DNA from: Modicisalibacter coralii | GTDB taxonomy: Bacteria; Pseudomonadota; Gammaproteobacteria; Pseudomonadales; Halomonadaceae | Direction of reading: 5' to 3' | DNA length: 64,000 nucleotides | NCBI RefSeq assembly: GCF_004117855.1 | Contig: NZ_QWBW01000016.1 | Coordinates: 1-64,000 of the forward strand | In this document: piece by piece, positions 38,435-45,955 of the stretch | Position numbering within the stretch: position 1 is the first letter of the stretch | Layout of the letters: each line of letters opens with the position of its first letter | Notes under the pieces: generated by a model | The model's input: the letters and a program-made list of their open reading frames with translations, nothing else | The model's database searches: none | What the model was told of the DNA's origin: nothing | Translations under genes and position numbers: made by a program

Positions 38435-39039
38435 GGCAGCAGCTCCGGCAGGACCACGGTCAGCGTCACCGGGCGCCCATGGCGCTGCCACTGCACGCGT
38501 ACGCCCTGGGCGATGCCGTTCGGCGGGGGCGCGGCGAGCCAACGCCCGGTGACGAAGAACGTGAAAGTCACGGCGTCGACGCCGTCGAGTGCCGCCACCC
38601 GCTGCCACTCGGGCTCACCGGCGGCATCGAGCAGCCCGCTGGAATCGAGCGTCAGGGTGGCGCTATCGCGATCCCACTGCAGGCGCTGGCGGCGCAGACG
38701 GGTATAGAAATCACCCACCGGCAGCGCCACCGCGCCCAGCGAGACCCACTCCAGCCGTGCCAGGTCGGCACGATAGGTCAGCGGCAGGTTGAAGAGCCGA
38801 CGACCCTCTGCGTGTATCGGGCGCTGCACCAGCGCCTCCAGACGCCGCGAGAGCAGGCGGCTGATATCGATCTCCGCGTCCAGCGGCGCCGGTTCGGCGA
38901 AGCGCTCGCGCGCACTCACCAACTGCTCGACCAGCGCCGCCACGCCGATGCCGACCAGCGCGGTCAGGGCGATGGCGATCATCACCTCGAGCAGGGTGAA
39001 GCCGCGCTGGTGCGGCGTCGTTGTTGCCGGCCCTCTCAT
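38431..39039 (-). CDS. gspJ: Type II secretion system minor pseudopilin J
   Basis: A 202-residue protein with the prepilin leader HQRGFTLLEVMIAIALTAL (cleavage after Gly, Glu at +5), then a periplasmic beta-sheet domain. GspI, GspJ and GspK form the pseudopilus tip. The ATG at 39039 overlaps the gspI stop (ATGA), and its stop overlaps gspK. Confidence 0.93.
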   Translation of the reverse strand: MRGPATTTPHQRGFTLLEVMIAIALTALVGIGVAALVEQLVSARERFAEPAPLDAEIDISRLLSRRLEALVQRPIHAEGRRLFNLPLTYRADLARLEWVSLGAVALPVGDFYTRLRRQRLQWDRDSATLTLDSSGLLDAAGEPEWQRVAALDGVDAVTFTFFVTGRWLAAPPPNGIAQGVRVQWQRHGRPVTLTVVLPELLP

Positions 39040-39428
39040 GGCGGTGCCAGATAGAGCGTGAAGGTGAGCACCGGATGTGCGCGGGCCGGGGTGTCGTAGA
39101 GCGCCAGGCGGCCCTGACGCAGCCGCTGGATCGGCGTGGCGCCCACCGTCAGCCGCCACCAGCAGGTGTGCCCCGCCTGGCTCAGCTCGCCCTGCTGGGT
39201 GCCCAGGCGCGGCCAGTAGTGGTCGAGCGCCGCACGGCTTTCGAACTCCCGCGCGCACAGCAGCATGGGCGCGCGGCGCGCCGCACTCTCGGCGATGCGT
39301 ACGCGCTGCTGCACGCCCTGGGCGACGATCGCCGCGATCAGCGCCAGGATGAACAGCGCCACCATCACCTCGAGCAGGGTGAAACCGCGCTGGCATGGGG
39401 CCTCGTGGTAGCCGGGCCTGGCACTCAT
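39036..39428 (-). CDS. gspI: Type II secretion system minor pseudopilin I
   Basis: A protein of 130 residues with the prepilin signature CQRGFTLLEVMVALFILAL and a short periplasmic domain ending in LTFTLYLAPP. GspI is thought to nucleate the tip complex. Both ends overlap neighbours by 4 bp (ATGA). Confidence 0.92.
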   Translation of the reverse strand: MSARPGYHEAPCQRGFTLLEVMVALFILALIAAIVAQGVQQRVRIAESAARRAPMLLCAREFESRAALDHYWPRLGTQQGELSQAGHTCWWRLTVGATPIQRLRQGRLALYDTPARAHPVLTFTLYLAPP

Positions 39429-39901
39429 CGCCCACGGCCTGTCACGCTGACTCCGAGCGCGTCCACCGCCAGGGTGCGGCGGGCGCCGTCGCTGGCCAGT
39501 TGGATATGCGCACCCACCACCTCGCCATCGGGCAGCCACACCAGCCAGGGCGTGGTGGTGTCGGCGGCCGGCGGCTGACGGCTGGGCTGCAGCGGCGGGT
39601 CCCAGCGCTGCGCCGCCAGCCCCAGGCGCTCGCCGAAGACCTGCCAGCCGTGGCCGGGCTGCCAGCTGACGAAGCGATAGCCGTCGCCCTGCGGCTGCCA
39701 GCCGATCACCCGCTGGCGCGCGCGGGCGACGTCCGCGGCCAGGCGGAAGGCGCCGGCCAGGTCGCGCGCCTCGCGGTCGAGCCGCTCGCCGGGGCGGGTG
39801 CCCGCCAGCCAGGCCACGGCGAGGCTCGCGCCGAGGGCGATGATCACGATCACCACCAGCAGCTCGATCAGCGAGAAGCCCCGGGTAGCGCGCGCGCTCA
39901 C
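39425..39901 (-). CDS. gspH: Type II secretion system minor pseudopilin H
   Basis: A 158-residue pseudopilin with TRGFSLIELLVVIVIIALG at the N-terminus. The GspH/FimT-type domain follows (VARARQRVIGWQPQGDGYRF). Translation starts at a GTG overlapping the gspG stop (GTGA), the only non-ATG start in the pseudopilin block. Confidence 0.92.
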   Translation of the reverse strand: MSARATRGFSLIELLVVIVIIALGASLAVAWLAGTRPGERLDREARDLAGAFRLAADVARARQRVIGWQPQGDGYRFVSWQPGHGWQVFGERLGLAAQRWDPPLQPSRQPPAADTTTPWLVWLPDGEVVGAHIQLASDGARRTLAVDALGVSVTGRGR

Positions 39902-40338
39902 AGCATCCAGTTGCCGATGTCGGCATCGATGCCCTCGCCGCCGGGCTGGTCGTCGGCGCCCAGGCTGTAGAGATCGACCCGGCCGTGCTGGCCGGGGCTG
40001 GCGTAGTGGTAGGGGTGGCCCCAGGGGTCCTCGGGCAGGCGCCGGATATAGCCGCCTTCGCGGTAGTTGTCCGGCTGCGGGTCGCTGCTGGGGGGGCTGA
40101 CCAGTGCCGCCAGCCCCTGCTGGGTGGTGGGGTAGCGGTAGTTGTCGAGACGGTACATGTCGAGCGCCTGCTCGAGGGTCGAGAGATCGGCGCGCGCCTT
40201 CTGCTGCATGGCGTCGTCCTGGTTGCTGAGCACGTTGGGGGCGACGATCGCCACCAGCAGACCGATGATGAAGATCACCACCATGATCTCGAGCAGGGTG
40301 AAACCGGACTGGTGGCCGGGGCGGGGAGCGCGTGTCAT
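39898..40338 (-). CDS. gspG: Type II secretion system major pseudopilin G
   Basis: Main subunit of the pseudopilus, 146 residues. The leader GHQSGFTLLEIMVVIFIIGL (20 residues) carries the Gly/Phe cleavage site and Glu +5. The family region LDMYRLDNYRYPTTQQGL and the C-terminal DPWGHPY with acidic DLYSLGADDQPGGEG (calcium-binding loop) are present. GAGAGG precedes the ATG, and gspF lies 66 bp upstream. Processing needs a prepilin peptidase (GspO/PilD), which is not in this window. Confidence 0.96.
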   Translation of the reverse strand: MTRAPRPGHQSGFTLLEIMVVIFIIGLLVAIVAPNVLSNQDDAMQQKARADLSTLEQALDMYRLDNYRYPTTQQGLAALVSPPSSDPQPDNYREGGYIRRLPEDPWGHPYHYASPGQHGRVDLYSLGADDQPGGEGIDADIGNWML

Positions 40339-40404
40339 GCCGTTGCCTCTCTCGTCGTTGTCGTATCAGTCGTTTGCGTCATGGCTTGCGGGCCTGCCGG
40401 GGCG

Positions 40405-41601
40405 CTACAGCGCCACGCTGCTGTTGAGCTGCATGATCGGCAGCAGGATGGCCAGCACCACGGTCAGCACCACCGCGCCCATGACCAGGATCATCAGCGG
40501 TTCGAACAGCGCCAGGGCCATGTCGACGCGGCGGTTGAAGGCGCTCTCCTGGGCGTCGGCGATGCGTTCGAGCATGCGGTCCAGGGTGCCGCTGGCCTCG
40601 CCGCTGGCGACCATGTGCAGCAGCGAGGGCGAGAAGCGCCCCGACTCCTGCATCGCCCGGTGCAGGCTGATCCCGCTCTCGACGCGCTGCTCGATCAGCG
40701 CCACCGCCTCGCGCATGCCGTGGTTGCCCAGGGTGTCGCGGCTCACCCGCAGCGCTTCCAGCAGGGCGATACCGCTGCGCGTGAGGATCGCCAGGGTGCG
40801 GGTCAGGCGACCGGTATCGAGCAGCCGGATCAGCTCGCCCAGGCGCGGCAGGCCGAGCAGCAGGGCGTCGAGCCGCGCCCGCGGCGCCGGGCGGCGCAGT
40901 ATCCGCGCCGCCAGCGGCACGCCCAGCAGCAACAGCGCGAGCAGCCACGGACCCAGGCTCAGCATCAGGTGGGAGAGGCCGATCATCAGCCGGGTCAGCC
41001 ACGGCAGCGCCATGTCGGAGCGCTCGAACTGTTGCGCCAGGCGCGGCACCACCCAGGTCATCAGCCCGCTCACCACCGCCAGCGACACTCCCGCCAGCAC
41101 CAGCGGATAGACCAGCGCGGTGCGCGCCTTCTGGCGCTGCGCCTGGACCCGTTCGAGGTGGTCGGCCAGGCGTTCGAGTACCAGCGCCAGGCGCCCGGCG
41201 CGCTCGCCGGCGGCGACCAGCGAGCGGTAGAGCAGATCGAAGCTCGCGTGGGGCTTCAGGCTGTCGGCCAGCGAGTGGCCCTCGCGTACCCGGTTGCCCA
41301 CCGCCAGCAGCACCGCGCGCTCGCGCTGGCGCTCGGCCTGGCGGGTGAGGGCGTCGAGGGCGTCGCTGAGCGGAATGCCGGCATCGATCAGGGTCGCCAG
41401 TTGGCGCGTGAGCAGCGCCAGGCTGGTGGTATCGAGGCGCCCGCGGCCCGGGGCCTCGGCGGCACGCACCAGCGCCAGGCGGCGCGGGAACAGACCGCGT
41501 TCGTGCAGTAGCTGGCGCGCCTGGCGCTCGCTCTCGGCCTGCAGCACGTCGCGCTGGCGGCGGCCGTCGGGGCTCAGGGCCACATAGCGATAGGTGGGCA
41601 T
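40405..41601 (-). CDS. gspF: Type II secretion system inner-membrane protein F
   Basis: Polytopic platform protein of 398 residues with two repeats of the T2SSF domain (about 65-190 and 270-390) and three membrane helices. Signatures include RQLATLIDAGIPLSDALDAL (20 residues), VAAGERAGRLALVLERLADH and MVASGEASGTLDRMLER. The start MPTYRYVALSPDGRR is typical. GGGGAGAG precedes the ATG. A 126-bp gap with inverted repeats separates it from gspE, so this is not the tightest junction in the operon. Confidence 0.95.
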   Translation of the reverse strand: MPTYRYVALSPDGRRQRDVLQAESERQARQLLHERGLFPRRLALVRAAEAPGRGRLDTTSLALLTRQLATLIDAGIPLSDALDALTRQAERQRERAVLLAVGNRVREGHSLADSLKPHASFDLLYRSLVAAGERAGRLALVLERLADHLERVQAQRQKARTALVYPLVLAGVSLAVVSGLMTWVVPRLAQQFERSDMALPWLTRLMIGLSHLMLSLGPWLLALLLLGVPLAARILRRPAPRARLDALLLGLPRLGELIRLLDTGRLTRTLAILTRSGIALLEALRVSRDTLGNHGMREAVALIEQRVESGISLHRAMQESGRFSPSLLHMVASGEASGTLDRMLERIADAQESAFNRRVDMALALFEPLMILVMGAVVLTVVLAILLPIMQLNSSVAL

Positions 41602-41627
41602 CGACTCTCCCCAGTAGCGATGTCGAT

Positions 41628-41678
41628 ATGGCGCCCGTCACGCATCGCGACGGTCATGACGGGCATCGATGGCGCCAT
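41628..41678. repeat. Nested inverted repeats between gspE and gspF
   Basis: ATGGCGCC (41628-41635) pairs with GGCGCCAT (41671-41678), and GCCCGTCA (41633-41640) with TGACGGGC (41657-41664). The two stems share bases 41633-41635, so they compete or form a slipped structure. The element lies in the 126-bp gap between gspE and gspF. It could act as an mRNA hairpin or an operator; neither is demonstrated. Confidence 0.6.
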
Positions 41679-41727
41679 AGTCTGCAGCCCGGACGATGGC
41701 AGTTTGAGGTCAGCGCGGGGGGCAAGC

Positions 41728-43236
41728 TCAGCGGTGGATCGCACGCAGTACCTCGTCGAGGGCGGTCTCGCCCGCCGCCAGCCGCGCCAGCGCCGCCTGC
41801 GCCAGGCTCTGGGCGCCGGCCTGGCCGAAGGCGTACTCGGCCAGCGCCGCCTCGGGGGCGCGTTCGTGGATCAGGCCGGCCAGATGGGCGTCGATAGGGA
41901 TGAACTCGTAAAGGCCCAGGCGCCCGCGATAGCCGCTGTGGTCGCAGCTTTCGCAGCCCTGGGGCTCGGCCAGCCGCGGTAAAGTCTCGAGGCCGGGCAG
42001 CCACTGGGCATCGTCGGCACGGCGCGGGCGCCACTCACTGCACGCCGGGCACAGCCGGCGCACCAGACGCTGCGCCATCACCCCCTTGAGGCTGGTCGCC
42101 AGCAGGAACGGCTCGATGCCCATGTCGCGCAGCCGCGCGATCGCCCCCAGCGCGCTGTTGGTGTGCAAGGTCGAGAGCACCAGGTGGCCGGTCAGGCTAG
42201 ACTGCACCGCGGTGGCGGCGGTCTCCAGGTCGCGGATCTCACCGATCATGATCACGTCCGGGTCCTGGCGCAGAATGGCGCGCAGGCCGCGGGCGAAGGT
42301 GAGCCCGGCGTGGGGGTTGACCGGGGTCTGGCCGATACCCGGGATGGCGTACTCCACCGGGTCCTCGACGGTGAGGATATTGCGGCTGCGGTCGTTGAGC
42401 GCGTTGAGGCTGGCGTAGAGCGTGGTGGTCTTGCCCGAACCGGTGGGCCCGGTGTTGAGCAGGATACCGTTGGGCTGCTGGAGCACCCGGCGATAGCGTT
42501 CGAGCACCGCCGGCGGCATGCCCAGCCGGTCGAGGTCGAGCAGCGCGGCGTGCTTGTCGAGCAGACGCATCACCACCCGCTCGCCGTGGATGCCGGGCAG
42601 GGTGGAGACGCGGATGTCGACGTCACGCCCGGCGGCGCGCACGGTGATGCGGCCATCCTGGGGCTGGCGCTTCTCGGCGATGTCGAGCCGCGCCATCACC
42701 TTGATCCGCGAGATCAGCACCGGCGCCAGCACCCGCGGCGGCCGCAGCGCCTCGCGCATGGCGCCATCCACCCGCAGGCGGATCACCAGCTCGCGCTCGA
42801 ACGGCTCGACGTGGATGTCCGAGGCGGCCAGGCGCAGGGCCTCGGAGAAGACGCCGTTGATCAGCCGGATCACCGGCGCTTCGTTCTCGCTTTCGAGCAG
42901 ATCCTCGGCCCGTGGAAGCTCCTGCATCAGGCTGTCGAGGTCGACGTGCTCGGCCAGCCCCTCCAGCAGCGCCGCGTTGTCGGCACGCTCGCCGTCGTGC
43001 AGTGCGGCCAGACGCGCCTCGAAGGTATCGCCGTCGAGCCACTCGCAGCCCTCGGCGCGGCCCAGGCGGCGCTGGATGTCCTGGAGTACCTCGAGCTGCA
43101 GCGGCGACGGCGTGTCGCGACACAGCAGGCGGTAGCCGTGCTTGCCCGGCGCCAGCGCCACCCCGGCGCGCTTGGCCAGCCGGTAGGGCAGCGGCGCGAG
43201 ATCGTCGCCGGCGCTGAAGGCGGCGGTCGCGGTCAT
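41728..43236 (-). CDS. gspE: Type II secretion system ATPase E
   Basis: Cytoplasmic hexameric ATPase that drives pseudopilus assembly, 502 residues. Walker A is TGPTGSGKTT around residues 262-271 and Walker B DVIMIGEIRD at 327-336. HLVLSTLHTNSALGAIARL holds the His box. Four zinc-binding cysteines (C396, C399, C428, C431) form the metal domain typical of GspE. The ATG overlaps the gspD stop (ATGA). Confidence 0.97.
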   Translation of the reverse strand: MTATAAFSAGDDLAPLPYRLAKRAGVALAPGKHGYRLLCRDTPSPLQLEVLQDIQRRLGRAEGCEWLDGDTFEARLAALHDGERADNAALLEGLAEHVDLDSLMQELPRAEDLLESENEAPVIRLINGVFSEALRLAASDIHVEPFERELVIRLRVDGAMREALRPPRVLAPVLISRIKVMARLDIAEKRQPQDGRITVRAAGRDVDIRVSTLPGIHGERVVMRLLDKHAALLDLDRLGMPPAVLERYRRVLQQPNGILLNTGPTGSGKTTTLYASLNALNDRSRNILTVEDPVEYAIPGIGQTPVNPHAGLTFARGLRAILRQDPDVIMIGEIRDLETAATAVQSSLTGHLVLSTLHTNSALGAIARLRDMGIEPFLLATSLKGVMAQRLVRRLCPACSEWRPRRADDAQWLPGLETLPRLAEPQGCESCDHSGYRGRLGLYEFIPIDAHLAGLIHERAPEAALAEYAFGQAGAQSLAQAALARLAAGETALDEVLRAIHR

Positions 43237-45452
43237 GGCGCCAGGCTCCCCAGGCGGCTGCGCTGGTCGGGGAAGAGGGTGCTCCAGCGCGGCTGGCCCA
43301 GTGCGCTCGGCGCTGCAATCGCCATCCCCGGTCCGGACGCCGCCGTGCCGCCGGCTACGGTGGTGGCCGCTTCCCAGGGCGCCAGCGCCTGGTCGTCGTC
43401 GAAGCCGGCGAGCAGCTGCTGGGCGCGCATATAGCGGTACTTGTCGGCGGTGGCGCTGTCCATCTGAGTGGCGTCGCGCAGCACCCGGGCGCGGATGAAC
43501 ACCATCAGGTTGCGCTTCTCCTGCTCGTCGCGGTTGTACTGGAACAGCTTGCCGAGCAGCGGAATATCGCCCAGCAGCGGCACCTGCGCCGAGGTCGAGT
43601 TGCCGGCGTTGCTGATCAGCCCGCCGAGCACCACGATGCCGCCGTCGCGGGTGATCACCGAGGTCTCGATCTCGCGCTTGTTGGTGACCACGTCGGAGGC
43701 CTGGACGTTGGGGTCGATCGACGACACCTCCTGAACGATATCCATGCGGATGGTGTTGTCGGAACTGATCGAGGGGCGGATGCGCAGGCTGACCCCGATG
43801 TCCTCGCGCTGGATGATCTGGTAGGGGTTCTCGTTGAAGGTGGTGGAGCCGGTGACGAAGGGCACCTCCTGGCCCACCAGGATATAGGCCTGGGCGTTGT
43901 CGAGGGTGGTCAGCGAGGGCGTCGACAGCAGATTGGTCTCGCTGTCGCTCTGCAGCGCGCCGAGCAGGGCGGCGAAGCTCACCCCGCTGTCGCTGATCCG
44001 GCCCACCCCGGCGCTGGCCCCGGTGATGCTGCCGAGCAGCCGCGCCAGCTGGCTGGTGTCGTTGCGCGCGGCGGCGCCGGCGATGGCGTTGATCCCCGGC
44101 TGGCCGTCGGCGGCGTAGTTGAAGCCGCCCACCGGCACCGTGCCGCTGCCGGAGAGATCGCCGAACAGCCACTGCACGCCCAGGCGCTTGGCGCGCGACT
44201 CGGTGATCTCGGCGATGATCGCCTCCACCGCTACCTGGGCGCGGCGGATATCGAGCTTCTTGATGATGCTGGCGTAGGCGTCGAGCCGCGCCGGCGGGCC
44301 GATCAGTACCAGGGCGTTGGTCGAGGGGTGGACGGCGAAGCCGACCGCGTCGTCGCCGCTGCCGAGGGTGCCGGCGAGCGCGGCATTGCGGCTGGTGGCG
44401 TCCGGTAGCGCAGGCAGCCCGCCGCGGCTACCCATGCCGCTGCTCGCGCTGGCGAAGCTGCCGCCCTGCAGCGCGCTATCGCCGCCGCCGGCGCGCTGCA
44501 GTAGCTGCTCCACCTGACTCTGGGGATTGGCACCGCCCGCGTTCTGCGGGCGTTCGCCGGTCAGCCCGCCGAGCACCGAGACCACCGATTCGGCGCTGAC
44601 GTTGTCGAGATAGATCACCCGGGTGTTGCGCTGCTGCGCCTCGGCCTGGGGCTTGTCCAGCGAGGCGGCGAGCTGGCGCACCCGGGCCAGCCCGGCAGGG
44701 TCGCCGTAGGCCACCAGGGCGTTGGCGCGGGGGTTGGCCACCACCTTCACCTGACCGCCACCCTCGCGCTGCATCAGCGTGTCCAGGGTGCCGGCGAGCT
44801 CGTCGGCGGAGGCGTGCTTTAGCGGCAGTACCGCGGCCTGGAGATCGCGCTGGCGGTCCAGGCGTTCGGCCAGCTGGGTCAGCCGGCGGAGATTGTCGCG
44901 CCAGTCGGTGACCACCACCAGGTGGCTCTCCGGCCACGGCGTGACCGTACCCACCTGGCTGTCGACCAGCGGTTGCAGCACGCCGGCCAGGGTGGCGGCG
45001 TCGAGGTTGCGTGTGGCGATCACGCTGGTGGCGACATTGGCCCCCTGGGCGGCGTCGCCGAGCGGCAGCGGCTGGGTGCGCGAGGCCTGGGCCGGCACGA
45101 TGCGCACCTGGCCGTCGGCGAGCGGTACCGTGGCGTAGCCGTTGATCTGCAGTTCGTTCTGGAACAGACGGTAAAGCTCGTCGGCGCTCAGCCGACGCTG
45201 GCTGGTCAACGAGATGTTGCCCTGCACCCGCGGGTCGACGATGAAGGCGTGGCCGGTGATCCGACCGACGCTGTCGATGAATTCGCGCAGGCTGGTCTGC
45301 TGGAAGTCGACGTCGTAGCGCGGGGTGGCGTCCGCCGCCGTGGCGCTGGTGTCATCCGCGGGGGGCTGGGTCTGTGACTGGGCCAGGGCCGGGGTCGGGA
45401 GCAGCAGGGCCAGTAGCAGTGTGACCACCAGTCGATACGGCAGGGGCCTCAT
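43233..45452 (-). CDS. gspD: Type II secretion system secretin D
   Basis: Outer-membrane channel of 739 residues. A signal peptide ends PTPALA (after residue 24). N0-N3 domains follow (YDVDFQQTSLREFIDSVGRI and VIYLDNVSAESVVSVLGGL mark N0 and N3). The secretin core has VEAIIAEITESRAKRLGVQW, VPFVTGS, and VLGGLISNAGNSTSAQVPLLGDIPLLG (27 residues in all, given as its start and end). Overlaps gspC and gspE by ATGA. No pilotin gene is adjacent. Confidence 0.96.
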   Translation of the reverse strand: MRPLPYRLVVTLLLALLLPTPALAQSQTQPPADDTSATAADATPRYDVDFQQTSLREFIDSVGRITGHAFIVDPRVQGNISLTSQRRLSADELYRLFQNELQINGYATVPLADGQVRIVPAQASRTQPLPLGDAAQGANVATSVIATRNLDAATLAGVLQPLVDSQVGTVTPWPESHLVVVTDWRDNLRRLTQLAERLDRQRDLQAAVLPLKHASADELAGTLDTLMQREGGGQVKVVANPRANALVAYGDPAGLARVRQLAASLDKPQAEAQQRNTRVIYLDNVSAESVVSVLGGLTGERPQNAGGANPQSQVEQLLQRAGGGDSALQGGSFASASSGMGSRGGLPALPDATSRNAALAGTLGSGDDAVGFAVHPSTNALVLIGPPARLDAYASIIKKLDIRRAQVAVEAIIAEITESRAKRLGVQWLFGDLSGSGTVPVGGFNYAADGQPGINAIAGAAARNDTSQLARLLGSITGASAGVGRISDSGVSFAALLGALQSDSETNLLSTPSLTTLDNAQAYILVGQEVPFVTGSTTFNENPYQIIQREDIGVSLRIRPSISSDNTIRMDIVQEVSSIDPNVQASDVVTNKREIETSVITRDGGIVVLGGLISNAGNSTSAQVPLLGDIPLLGKLFQYNRDEQEKRNLMVFIRARVLRDATQMDSATADKYRYMRAQQLLAGFDDDQALAPWEAATTVAGGTAASGPGMAIAAPSALGQPRWSTLFPDQRSRLGSLAP

Positions 45453-45955
45453 GGGGATGACTCCGAAAGCGTGGATGAAGCGGCGGCAGGCGTGCCCGGC
45501 TCGACGCGGACGATGGCCCCGCGGGGCGTGGCGTCAGGCTCCGGCCAGGCCAGGCGCTCCAGACGTCCGTCGCGCGAGAGCACCACGCCCTCGCCATCGA
45601 TACGCGCCAGGGTGATGCCCGGGGCGATGCGATCCCCCGGCATCAGCGCGCTCTGGCCGTCGGGGGTCGCCAGCACCACCAGCGAGTTCGCGCCCCGGCT
45701 CAGCGCCCGGCCGACCACTTGGTAGGGCAGATCGGTGAGCGGGATGCGCCGGTCCGCCATGGTGGCCTGCGGCTGCCATGCGGCGGGCAGCGGTGGCAGC
45801 GCGGCGGGGTCGAGGATGAAGGTTGTCGGTGCCGCGACGGGGGCGGCGGGGGCCAGCAGACGCGCCGTGCCGCTCAGCGCCTGGGCCGCCAGCCACGCCA
45901 GCAGACACAGCGCCAGCCACCGTGCCGGGGCGCTCAGCCAGGCCGGGGGCGTCAT
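45449..45955 (-). CDS. gspC: Type II secretion system protein C, short form
   Basis: Bridges the inner-membrane platform and the secretin. One membrane helix (ARWLALCLLAWLAAQAL, about residues 11-27) and the periplasmic homology region (DLPYQVVGRALS...NSLVVLATPDG...ALMPGDRIAPGITLARI) are present. The protein ends at residue 168, so the C-terminal PDZ or coiled-coil domain found in many GspC proteins is absent. The neighbouring frame gives no sign of a frameshift. The ATG overlaps the stop of the upstream SoxB-like gene (ATGA). Confidence 0.85.
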   Translation of the reverse strand: MTPPAWLSAPARWLALCLLAWLAAQALSGTARLLAPAAPVAAPTTFILDPAALPPLPAAWQPQATMADRRIPLTDLPYQVVGRALSRGANSLVVLATPDGQSALMPGDRIAPGITLARIDGEGVVLSRDGRLERLAWPEPDATPRGAIVRVEPGTPAAASSTLSESSP

